Part shown: piece after piece, positions 1 to 8,002 of the stretch
Layout of the letters: the number at the start of each line of letters is the position of its first letter
Numbering within the stretch: position 1 is the stretch's first letter
Assembly: GCF_038050375.1 (NCBI RefSeq)
Contig: NZ_CP150886.1
Location: forward strand, 620,001 to 684,000
DNA length: 64,000 nucleotides
Source of the DNA: Okeanomitos corallinicola TIOX110
Lineage (GTDB): Bacteria > Cyanobacteriota > Cyanobacteriia > Cyanobacteriales > Nostocaceae
Reading direction: 5' to 3'
Notes under the pieces: model-generated
The model's database searches: none
The model's input: only the letters and a program-made list of their open reading frames with translations
Told to the model about the DNA's origin: nothing
Made by a program: the position numbers and the translations under genes

Positions 1-547
1 CAAAATCTTAAGAATTAAGAACCTGATATTTAACCATATAACCAGAAGATATTAAATTATCGAGTATATACTCTAAACTTTCTCTATTTCTCGGTTCAGT
101 TAAACCTTTCACATTTTCAAATATAAAGGCTTTTGGCCGATTAGATTTTACAACTCTAAAAACATCAATCCATAATTGACCTCTAGGGTCATCTAATCCT
201 TTTAACTTACCTGCTATTGACCAAGGTTGACAAGGAACTCCACCGACAATAATATCTATTTTAAAAGGTAATTGATTTAAATTAGTAATATCTCCTAAAT
301 ATGCTTCATTCGGATTATTATTATTATGAATAAAATTATTTTTATAAACTTTGATAGCATCTTTATCAATTTCTGAATAACCTAAGCAAATTCCCCCTAA
401 CTGTTCAAGAGGTATTCTAAAACCACCGATACCGGAAAATAGGTCAACAAAAGTAAATTTTGTTGTTGTTTTTATACTGGTTGTCGGTTGTAATAATTGA
501 AATAGTTCTAATTGTTGAGCATTAATACAAGATTTCATATTATTCAA
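1..547 (-). pseudogene. DNA (cytosine-5) methyltransferase, interrupted by an in-frame stop
   Basis: The reading frame gives the N-terminal catalytic half of a C5-cytosine DNA methyltransferase, which transfers a methyl group from SAM to cytosine, usually in a restriction-modification or regulatory role. Motif I (DLFSGIGGF, residues 35-43), the catalytic PCQ loop (Cys106) and the ENV motif (144-146) are all visible. The frame reads ...VLNS, then TAA at 8-10, and the codons after the stop read D-F-G. The family continues here as LN(S/A)-x-DFGxPQxRxR, so the stop replaces one variable residue inside a conserved motif. Without read-through the protein would lack motif VIII and the target-recognition domain. 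Either this is a nonsense mutation (for example AAA to TAA) or a sequence error; the rest lies outside the window. No restriction endonuclease is visible beside it. Confidence 0.75.
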
Positions 548-712
548 ATAAGCAAGATTATCTGGGAATATATTGTGATTTTATCAAAAAATCAAGATAG
601 TTTTCAGTTATCGCTTTTCCTAATATCAATTTAATTTTACTGTTGTAATCATAAGTGATATAATCAATACGAATAATGCTTAAATTCTGTTGTGATTTTT
701 AATGAATAAAAC

Positions 713-994
713 ATGGAAAAAGTTTTAAAAGTTATTAATGATGTAATTACTAATCCTCCTATTCCCCATGAACCATACAAACAGTCTTTGAAAAATTGGG
801 CAATGTATTGTTTACGAGATAGAGGTTTTATTGTAGTTTATGCCCAAAATTATGATTTTGCTGTGGAAGTAAAAGGAGGTGGAAAGCTATATTTCAATGT
901 GACTAATAATGCGGTTGATTTGGATGATAAAATTAATTGGATAGTTTGGGATAGTGTAGATAAAAAAGTTAATTTGATTCCGCAGATGTTATAA
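713..994 (+). CDS. conserved small protein of unknown function
   Basis: This 93-residue protein has no motif I can assign. It is soluble, with a central stretch of alternating hydrophobic residues (FIVVYAQNYDFAVEVKGGGK, about 38-57) that looks like beta hairpins, and the ending NLIPQML. It starts at an ATG after an AT-rich spacer and runs toward the methyltransferase gene on the other strand, with a shared hairpin between them. The VEVKGGG stretch recalls the core of small nuclease folds, but catalytic residues are not evident, so no function is proposed. Confidence 0.6.
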   Translation: MEKVLKVINDVITNPPIPHEPYKQSLKNWAMYCLRDRGFIVVYAQNYDFAVEVKGGGKLYFNVTNNAVDLDDKINWIVWDSVDKKVNLIPQML

Positions 995-1002
995 ATTCAG
1001 TA

Positions 1003-1032
1003 GGTTGGGTTAAGCAACAGCGCAACCCAACT
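1003..1032. terminator. GTTGGGTT/AACCCAAC hairpin between convergent genes
   Basis: Arms at 1004-1011 and 1024-1031 are perfectly complementary around a 12-base loop. The hairpin lies between two convergent stop codons, so it may end transcription from both sides, although the T tracts are weak. This wording (GGTTGGGTTAAGC...GCAACCCAAC) matches a family of dispersed repeats I know from cyanobacterial genomes. Confidence 0.55.
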
Positions 1033-1043
1033 ATTCATTTATT

Positions 1044-1781
1044 TTATTTCACAAATACCATAAAATGCTGTTGTGGTAATTTATTTTTTGTCTCTTGAAA
1101 ATTTAAACCTACTGCTTTCATTTCTTTTTTGACTTGTTTTTGTGTCATTTTGTGCAACCGTTTAATCATAATAAAGGGATTTTCTCCCCGATATTCTACC
1201 AATACAACTTTTCCACCTGGTTTTAAAGATTTAACAATTTTTGTCATTACTTCTTGGGGATATGCTAATTCATGATAAGCATCAACCATAATTGCTAAAT
1301 CTATACTTTCTTCTGGTAGGTTAGGGTTGGTTTCTGTGGCTAAAATTGGTTCAACATTATTGATGTTTTTCTCTTCTTTAAAATACCCAATTATTTCTAA
1401 CATTTGTGGTTGAATATCAACTGCTAAAACTTTACCTTGGGTTAATAAAGGTGCTATTAAAAAACTTAAATAACCTGTACCAGCACCAATATCTGCAACT
1501 ACATTATCGGGTTTTAAGTCTAACAGTTCAACTATTTGACTGGTTTTTTCTTCTGTTTCTCTGCTCGGCCTTTCTAACCATCCTGCACCTCTATAACCCA
1601 TAACTTGAGCTATTTCTCGACCCATGTAGTATTTACCGATACCATCAGGACTGTGATTTTGTCGCTGTTCGTAAACGGATAATGCTGTACTGGGAAGGTT
1701 GGAAAAAGTTAGTAATATTCCCCAACTTAAACATAGGATTAGTATTAAATTATAAACGGTTCTAAAGAGCGATCGCACCAT
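1044..1781 (-). CDS. class I SAM-dependent methyltransferase, membrane-anchored or exported
   Basis: The 245-residue product has an N-terminal hydrophobic segment (about residues 8-33) that could be a signal peptide or membrane anchor, followed by a Rossmann methyltransferase domain. The SAM-binding motif DIGAGTG is at 97-103, followed by the acidic strand LAVDIQPQ and a later LKPGGKVVLVEYRG strand typical of Methyltransf_11/25 domains. The substrate is unknown. Its start overlaps the end of the upstream metallophosphoesterase gene by 37 bases, so the two are probably co-transcribed. An AGAAGGAAA sequence precedes the ATG, and a HIP1 octamer lies inside the first codons. Confidence 0.8.
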   Translation of the reverse strand: MVRSLFRTVYNLILILCLSWGILLTFSNLPSTALSVYEQRQNHSPDGIGKYYMGREIAQVMGYRGAGWLERPSRETEEKTSQIVELLDLKPDNVVADIGAGTGYLSFLIAPLLTQGKVLAVDIQPQMLEIIGYFKEEKNINNVEPILATETNPNLPEESIDLAIMVDAYHELAYPQEVMTKIVKSLKPGGKVVLVEYRGENPFIMIKRLHKMTQKQVKKEMKAVGLNFQETKNKLPQQHFMVFVK

Positions 1782-3301
1782 TTTCCTTCTATATATTCTG
1801 TTACTAAGGGTGTAATTACAAACTTAGCAGGAAATCCGGCTTTTACGTCTACCCGCACGCAGGAATAAGGTTTCTTCCTCTGAGAACCATGGCCACTACG
1901 TCCTACATACAACAAAGAATCAGCAACTTTACGAGGAGAATCAGGAAATGTTTCCATCAGTTCTGTTCCTTCTTTTCGTTGCCGACGGGGGCGACGACCA
2001 CTGCCACCAGAAACTATATAATTAATGTGAGAATCAGCATATCCTGTATCCCCTGTCCGCAGATGTTCTAAGCAGTGTGCATGACCATTAAACACCAAAT
2101 CTACCAACGGTCTACCTTCAGTAAGATTACCCAAAGCTGCTGCAACCTGTTCAAATACTGCTCTTAAACGATGACGCACTGCTAGGGTTTGTCCTTGATT
2201 CCACTTAGTGGCTTCTGTAACATAAGGTGGATGATGGAAAAATATTACCCTTCCCCGCACTTCTGAATTTTGCCAAGATGCAATTAACCGACTTCGCAAC
2301 CATTCCAATTGTTCAAAATCAACATCTGCATTGGTGTGGGTTTCTAGTTGTTTTTGAATATCAATTTTAACTTCGTTAATTTGGTCTAATTTACCACCTA
2401 AATCTGCTAATTGTTCGGAATCTTCTGGATTTTCTGAGTTCAATTTTTCACATTCTGATAAAATTTGTAACTCCTCTTTTTCCAGTTTTTGACGACGTTT
2501 TAATAACTCCTGACGAATATCTCCCGCTTGATTTTCTGGTAAAGGTTCTGGGGTATTAAAAGTATTAGAATCTAAGGCAAAAAAGTCAATTTCACCATAA
2601 TTAAAGGTATAATAACGATTAGGTAAGCGGGTAAATTTTCCTGGTTGATAACGCAAACATAAACCTGTATGACTTTTTCCGGTGTAGTGTTTATCTAAAT
2701 GACGTTCCAACTCTCTGGGAGGAATAGCTGCTAAATAATCAATAAAAGCTCTTGTATAAGCATCACCTTGGTTTGAACCATGCCAACCAATCTCTATATC
2801 TTTGTAACGCAGCATCCGACGCAAAGGTAACGTCGAACCTGTAATTAAGCGATACAACCAAGGTACATCATAATAATCATGATTACCTAAAACTGGGAGA
2901 ATTGGTAACTTAAAAACCATCTGATCATAAGCTATATCTTTGGTATTTTCTCCACCTACTAAACATTCCCGATAGGGTTCAATAAAATTCGCTGGATAAT
3001 ATTCACGAGAACCAACAACATAAATGACATCACCAGTGTGCAAAACAAAACGACAATCATCACTATGATTTAACATCATTTCTGCAACTTGACGTTGAGG
3101 ATGAGAACCATAATGAGATTTAGTTCCCGAATCACCAATTACCATAAATGAAAAATCGGGATTTTCTTCCCTGCCATTATCATCTAAGATCATGGAGGTT
3201 TGGTCAATTTCTCGTTGCTTAATGCTAGGATGTAGCCATCGCACCCGCTGTTTCATTTTTTGAATTTTTACAGGAACTGATGGTTCAGAAATCAAGTTCA
3301 T
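1745..3301 (-). CDS. calcineurin-like metallophosphoesterase
   Basis: The 518-residue protein carries all metal-binding blocks of the calcineurin-like phosphoesterase fold: GDSG (Asp57), GDVIY (Asp91), GNHDYYD (139-145), HHPPY (356-360) and GHAH (406-409). Such enzymes hydrolyse phosphomono- or diesters with a two-metal centre; the substrate cannot be read from sequence. A charged helical insertion at about 262-325 (KRRQKLEKEELQ...) is predicted to be a coiled coil and sits inside the domain, which is unusual. There is no signal peptide. It is the first gene of a pair with the downstream methyltransferase, which it overlaps. Confidence 0.85.
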   Translation of the reverse strand: MNLISEPSVPVKIQKMKQRVRWLHPSIKQREIDQTSMILDDNGREENPDFSFMVIGDSGTKSHYGSHPQRQVAEMMLNHSDDCRFVLHTGDVIYVVGSREYYPANFIEPYRECLVGGENTKDIAYDQMVFKLPILPVLGNHDYYDVPWLYRLITGSTLPLRRMLRYKDIEIGWHGSNQGDAYTRAFIDYLAAIPPRELERHLDKHYTGKSHTGLCLRYQPGKFTRLPNRYYTFNYGEIDFFALDSNTFNTPEPLPENQAGDIRQELLKRRQKLEKEELQILSECEKLNSENPEDSEQLADLGGKLDQINEVKIDIQKQLETHTNADVDFEQLEWLRSRLIASWQNSEVRGRVIFFHHPPYVTEATKWNQGQTLAVRHRLRAVFEQVAAALGNLTEGRPLVDLVFNGHAHCLEHLRTGDTGYADSHINYIVSGGSGRRPRRQRKEGTELMETFPDSPRKVADSLLYVGRSGHGSQRKKPYSCVRVDVKAGFPAKFVITPLVTEYIEGKWCDRSLEPFII

Positions 3302-3748
3302 ATCCGAAATTAGTTAATCTATAAGTTAATTCTAAACGAGTTAATCAATTTATAATTATCAAACATTCTATCTTATTTTGTAAATATTACTTATTCATCT
3401 GATATTTCTTGGATATCTGAAATTTAAACAAATTATAGCATCACCAGATGGTTATTTTTTTTGATAAATCTTTGGTATTAATTTCAAATTTTTGATTAGT
3501 TTTTGTGAATTGCTAGAGTAGATTTATGAGTAAGTTGGTATAATTTAAACTGAAAGTAAACTATCAGTGAGTTCCATAGTTTGATATAATGCCATAACAT
3601 AATTCTGTGATTAGATCAACTCAATACTTTTGAGCAAAAATTCTGTAAATATTATATAGTGGCATAAAAGATAGTTATGTTAGAAGTCATTAGAGTAATT
3701 TTGTCATAGCCATCAGGTATTAGCTTTGCTTGTTAGTTTATTATATCT
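3302..3748. other. AT-rich intergenic region between divergent genes
   Basis: These 447 bases separate the divergent metallophosphoesterase and MscS genes and must hold both promoters. No open frame, RNA gene or convincing conserved box was seen; several TATAAT-like words occur but the composition makes them uninformative. Confidence 0.6.
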
Positions 3749-3763
3749 GTGTGTTTGCATAAT

Positions 3764-4759
3764 ATGAATAAAATGAATGAATCAATTATCACTCGGTTAT
3801 TATCTCCTGAATTACAAAAAACCTATGACGCAGTAATTTTACCTTACGTTAAATGGGTTATTTTTGTCGTTTTATTGATAATATTTGATTTAATTCTCCT
3901 AATTTCCTTACAAAAAAGTTGGCTCAGATACATCGAAATTCCTCTGGGCTTATCAATAGCTGTTATCATGGGGATGCTAACCTACAAAATCTTTGATCAG
4001 TGTTTTAATTATTATTTACTACAGTCAGCTATCAAGCAGAAGGTTAACGGTGAAATATTAGTAGTTTCTAGTATTTTAGCCAAAGGTTTAATTGCTATAA
4101 TTATTTTTTGTATCTTTGCTCAGGTACATCAAATAAATCTCATTGGTGTCTTTACCAGTTTCGGATTAGGGGGAATTGCTTTTGCTTTTGCTGCTCAACA
4201 AACCCTACAACAAATATTAGGTGGAATTGTACTTTATATTGATAGACCTTTTGTAGTTGATGATTATATCGGTTTAGCAGATGGAACTTTTGGCAGAGTA
4301 GAATCAATTGGTTTGCGTTCTACAAAAATTCGTAATTCTGGCAAAGGTACTTTAACTGTAGTTCCTAACGATTCTTTGATTAAATTAAATATTGAAAACT
4401 TTACCGGAGGAAGAAAAGTTGTTTCTTTGATTTATTTGAAATTTGAAGAAAAAATCAATGAAAATGAAAGAGCTTTAATTAGACAAGTTATTTTAGAAAG
4501 TACAAAAGACTTATTTGGGATTGATTCTCGAAACACAGAAGTAGTATTTAAAGATATCCTACAAGCAGATAAAGATACATTCAAAACTCAAGCACAAATT
4601 AGCTTTTTTATTCTTGGTACTGGTGATGTGGGTATGGATATCCGTCATCAACTATTAGATATGGCTAAACAAAATATCACCACACAACTACAAGGATTTG
4701 GAATTAATTTTGATATTGCTGATGAACCAGTAAATATTCAAGCACCTATCACCATTTAA
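3764..4759 (+). CDS. MscS-family mechanosensitive ion channel, copy 1
   Basis: This small-conductance mechanosensitive channel homologue would open under membrane tension to release solutes. It has about three transmembrane segments in the first 120 residues, then the pore-helix and beta-domain block GGIAFAFAAQQTLQQILGG followed by DRPFVVDDYI and GRVESIGLRSTKIR, which is diagnostic for MscS. The frame is open from a GTG at 3749, but the ATG at 3764 (or 3773) is a more likely start; no clear Shine-Dalgarno decides. It lies 30 bases upstream of a second MscS gene of the same architecture, so the pair is a tandem duplication and probably one transcript. Confidence 0.88.
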   Translation: MNKMNESIITRLLSPELQKTYDAVILPYVKWVIFVVLLIIFDLILLISLQKSWLRYIEIPLGLSIAVIMGMLTYKIFDQCFNYYLLQSAIKQKVNGEILVVSSILAKGLIAIIIFCIFAQVHQINLIGVFTSFGLGGIAFAFAAQQTLQQILGGIVLYIDRPFVVDDYIGLADGTFGRVESIGLRSTKIRNSGKGTLTVVPNDSLIKLNIENFTGGRKVVSLIYLKFEEKINENERALIRQVILESTKDLFGIDSRNTEVVFKDILQADKDTFKTQAQISFFILGTGDVGMDIRHQLLDMAKQNITTQLQGFGINFDIADEPVNIQAPITI

Positions 4760-4789
4760 TGTTTTTAAAGTTGAGTGAATTTAATAAGT

Positions 4790-5923
4790 ATGCAGATTTT
4801 AGTTAATCTTCAAAATTTGTTACCAGTTAATACAGATTTAAAGAGCTTTCTGACATCATTAGGCATTAATTTGGGAGTTTTTGGCTTCTTTTTACTTCTA
4901 TCTCTGTTAGCTGGTAAATATACTCCCGGTCTATTAACATTTATTGTTCATAGATTTACACCCAAACCAATAGCTAAGATATACCAAGGTTTAATAGATC
5001 CCTTAGAAAGTTTCTTAAAAGTAACAGGAACTCTAGTTCTTGTATCTGTATCTTGGACGTTAATGCAGCAGTATGAGCGACTGTATCAGTTCCTAAAATT
5101 TTTCCTAGATTTAGCTGTAATTTGCAGTTTTGCTGCTTTAGCATCTCAGTTATTTCGTCAAGTTATCCGGGTTTATGGAATTGATTTAATTCGCAAATTG
5201 GGTTTAGAAGTTGATGAGTTACTATTAGTTGTAGAAACAGTTGCTAATGTTGCTATTGGCTTAATTGCAGCCATAGCTTTTGCTCAAAGTCAAAATGTAA
5301 ATTTACTTGGTTTAGTTGCAGGTTTAGGTATTGGTGGTATCGCTGTTGCTTTTGCTGCTCAAAGTACCTTAGAACAGATTTTTGGAACTTTTGTTTTATA
5401 TTTAGATCGTCCTTTTGTAGCTGGTGAATATATTCGTGTTAATTTAAGTTCCCAAGGGATATTATTTGCGCGTGTAGAATCAATTGGTTTACGTTCTACA
5501 AAGTTAAGAATAGCTGCTAAAAGTACCTTGGTAATTGTTCCTAACTCAGTCATGGCAAAAGTAGATATTGAAAATATTACTAGAGGTAAAAAATTAATGG
5601 TCTTGCTGTATCTTGACTTTGCCAGAATTCTAGAGAAAACAGAAGAAGCATTAGTAGAAAAGGTAATCAAGGAAAGTACCATTACTTTATTTGGAATTGA
5701 CCCTAACAGTACAAAAATTAACTTAATTCCTCAAGATGATCAAGCAGGAGTTCGTGCTAGGGTAAGTTTCTTTATTTTAGGTTCTCATGAAAACTCTATT
5801 GATTTCCGTAAGCGGTTACTAGAATTAGCTAATGAAGGTATTTCTAAAAAGCTGCTGAGTTACGGTATAGAATTCACAATGCAAGAACCAACTCTTTATG
5901 TCGAGTCACCGATGACAATCTAA
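4790..5923 (+). CDS. MscS-family mechanosensitive ion channel, copy 2
   Basis: The 377-residue product is a paralogue of the preceding channel. It has a longer N-terminal membrane region (segments near 15-40, 70-90, 95-115, 145-170) and the same signature GIAVAFAAQSTLEQIFG, DRPFVAGEYI and ARVESIGLRSTKLR. The ending ESPMTI resembles the first copy's ending QAPITI. The frame extends upstream to GTG 4775, but the ATG at 4790 is preferred. An insert after EYI (VNLSSQGILF) distinguishes it from copy 1. Retention of two diverged copies suggests different tension thresholds, which is inference. Confidence 0.88.
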   Translation: MQILVNLQNLLPVNTDLKSFLTSLGINLGVFGFFLLLSLLAGKYTPGLLTFIVHRFTPKPIAKIYQGLIDPLESFLKVTGTLVLVSVSWTLMQQYERLYQFLKFFLDLAVICSFAALASQLFRQVIRVYGIDLIRKLGLEVDELLLVVETVANVAIGLIAAIAFAQSQNVNLLGLVAGLGIGGIAVAFAAQSTLEQIFGTFVLYLDRPFVAGEYIRVNLSSQGILFARVESIGLRSTKLRIAAKSTLVIVPNSVMAKVDIENITRGKKLMVLLYLDFARILEKTEEALVEKVIKESTITLFGIDPNSTKINLIPQDDQAGVRARVSFFILGSHENSIDFRKRLLELANEGISKKLLSYGIEFTMQEPTLYVESPMTI

Positions 5924-5967
5924 GTTTTTAGAGTTTCTATTGAGAGAATTTGAGGTTTATTTGGGGT

Positions 5968-7209
5968 TTAATGTACTAATTGAATTACTCCCCATTGTCC
6001 ATTAGTTAACCATTTGGGGTCTATTGTTGCTAATTCTGTCAAAATTTCCGCTTTTAATCCTGCTGCTACCTCTGATTTTAAAGTCCGTAAAGCTACCATT
6101 GGTGTGGGTAAATAAGCAACTATATCAGCAAAATTGGTAGTATAATCCCATTCTAAATCACCCAATAAACGCCGATAATTTGCATCACCTTTAACTATGA
6201 TTAAATTAGATTTAGCAAACTCATCTTTTAATAATTTTGGAATTTGCCAAAATGCTAAAGGTGAAGTCCAAAAATAATCTTCCTGTAAAACTAAGCGACC
6301 TGAATTTATATTTTTGTTCAGTCTTTTACTAAAAGATTTAACTTGAGGATGACTACCTGCGGCTAAAAATTCTTGGGTATAATGAACATCTTTAATCATT
6401 GCATCGGATACAAAGGTTGGATGAGGTTTTAAATGCAGGTGGACTTGTGCTGCAAAACCGCTATCTAAGAGAAAATTAACTAAACACAAATCACAAATTA
6501 ACTCAAAACCTGCATTATCAAGGACAATATCAATCCGATTATGAGCAGATTTTGTTAATAATTTAGTTACAGCAAAACTATCATCAACGAGAATATTAGT
6601 TAACTGTGTCTGAATATCAAAACTACTTCTGTTCTCTTCAAACGCTGACCATAAACTTAAATCTACCCGATTTCCCCATAATGAAAAATATAATAAAGCA
6701 ATTAAGGATGATTTACTAGGTTTATCTTGTTTTTGGGAGTCATCTAACCATTTTTCTACTTGGGTACATAGATAAATAATTGCATCAATAGATGCTTCTA
6801 AACCTTGTTCTTTCTGTAATAAAAATGGGTCTAACTGATGATTCTTTCCCGGTTGGAAGTAATTAGTTATGTTAAGAATTAAACGATAGAAATAAGTCTC
6901 TGCTAAAAACCAAGGGACATCTAACCAACGCTGATTTTTATGGATTTCTAAATACTTTTCCCAGTGATAAAAATCTATACTATGGTCATTTTTTAAAGGT
7001 TGTAAATATCCATTTTTTAGTTCTGATGCTAATTTTTCTAAATTTTGATTTATTTCTGGAGGGAAATTATTTTCTTTAATTACACGATGAGCAATATCTG
7101 GCATTCTTTTAGTTACTGTATATTCAGTAAAAGTGCCAGTTTTAGAACCTAGCAGTGGTGCTGGTAGGGGTAAATTAGGTAATTGATATTTATTTTGATA
7201 TTTATTCAC
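5968..7209 (-). CDS. ARMT1-like (DUF89) metal-dependent phosphatase
   Basis: The 413-residue protein matches the DUF89/ARMT1 family, whose members act as metal-dependent damage-control phosphatases on phosphorylated sugars or metabolites. The conserved block SLWGNRVDLSLW is followed by VLDNAGFELICDL (Asp and Asn of the metal site, about residue 230), HLKPHPTFVSD, and IIVKGDANYRRLLGD near residue 345, all typical of the family. The start is a GTG. It ends just before the SRPBCC gene start on the same strand (22-base gap), which suggests co-transcription of the upstream SRPBCC gene with the DUF89 gene. The exact substrate is unknown. Confidence 0.85.
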   Translation of the reverse strand: MNKYQNKYQLPNLPLPAPLLGSKTGTFTEYTVTKRMPDIAHRVIKENNFPPEINQNLEKLASELKNGYLQPLKNDHSIDFYHWEKYLEIHKNQRWLDVPWFLAETYFYRLILNITNYFQPGKNHQLDPFLLQKEQGLEASIDAIIYLCTQVEKWLDDSQKQDKPSKSSLIALLYFSLWGNRVDLSLWSAFEENRSSFDIQTQLTNILVDDSFAVTKLLTKSAHNRIDIVLDNAGFELICDLCLVNFLLDSGFAAQVHLHLKPHPTFVSDAMIKDVHYTQEFLAAGSHPQVKSFSKRLNKNINSGRLVLQEDYFWTSPLAFWQIPKLLKDEFAKSNLIIVKGDANYRRLLGDLEWDYTTNFADIVAYLPTPMVALRTLKSEVAAGLKAEILTELATIDPKWLTNGQWGVIQLVH

Positions 7210-7231
7210 GACAAATACAACAGTTCTTCAT

Positions 7232-7681
7232 TTATTTTGATTCACATTGCTCTTTCGTAATAAAATGCCGATAGCGAAACATTGCTTCTAACTGCATTTG
7301 AATTAACCAACCACTGACGAATTCTACCCCATCACCACCAGGAAGAATATAAGAAATATTATCAGTTAATTTTGTTTTTCCATTTTCATCTGCAAACTCA
7401 TGACGATGTATCCAAGACTCAAATGGTCCAGAAATTTGTTCATCAGTGAACAGACTATATTTTTCAAATTTAGTATGACGCGCTAACCAAGTTAAAGGTA
7501 CAGGGCCAAGAAACAAGCGAAACTCAGTTATTGCACCTTCATCAAGTCCACCTTCCCGACGCAGTACCTGCACAGGTTGCCAAGGTGGGGTGAGTAGTTG
7601 TAAAATATCTGGACGTTCATGGAATTTCCAAACTACTTCGACTGGTGCATTGATAATGGAAGAATGAGAAAAGTGCAGCAT
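7232..7681 (-). CDS. SRPBCC (START-like) family protein
   Basis: The product (149 residues) is a single START/Bet v1-type lipid- or ligand-binding domain. Visible family features are the opening HSSIINAPVEVVWKFHERPD, the central FRLFLGPVPLTWLARH strand pair and the closing LEAMFRYRH helix. It resembles cyanobacterial cyclase/dehydrase-like proteins of unknown ligand. A TTG two codons upstream is possible, but the ATG at 7681 is preferred. It lies 22 bases before the ARMT1-like gene. Confidence 0.8.
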   Translation of the reverse strand: MLHFSHSSIINAPVEVVWKFHERPDILQLLTPPWQPVQVLRREGGLDEGAITEFRLFLGPVPLTWLARHTKFEKYSLFTDEQISGPFESWIHRHEFADENGKTKLTDNISYILPGGDGVEFVSGWLIQMQLEAMFRYRHFITKEQCESK

Positions 7682-7807
7682 GGACAAAAAACCTAAACTT
7701 TAACTTTTAATTAACGGTAAGCATTCAGCTTTTTCATGGTGATGTCAAGAATCATTATTTGATAATCTACCGATTTCTCAAACATTCTGAATCCTGAATT
7801 CTTACAA

Positions 7808-7996
7808 TTAACCTTCATATTCAGTGTCAATTTCAATATCTAGCGTATCTTCATCAATTCTGACATACAAAATATTGGGACGACAGCAAACTTGACAATC
7901 TTCTACATAATTTTGCTGCATTCCGGCACTAAAATCAATAAAAGTTGTGTTTTCTTCACCACAATAAGCACAATAAAATTCTGCTGTGTTTTGCAT
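7808..7996 (-). CDS. CPXCG-motif cysteine-rich small protein
   Basis: This 62-residue protein begins with a CxYCG pair (Cys9, Cys12) and has a second cluster DCQVCCRP (Cys34, Cys37, Cys38), which together resemble the zinc-ribbon pattern of the CPXCG family. The C-terminus is strongly acidic (RIDEDTLDIEIDTEYEG). Function is unknown. It follows the radical SAM gene with a six-base gap and is surely in the same transcript. Confidence 0.85.
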   Translation of the reverse strand: MQNTAEFYCAYCGEENTTFIDFSAGMQQNYVEDCQVCCRPNILYVRIDEDTLDIEIDTEYEG

Positions 7997-8002
7997 TTTT
8001 CA

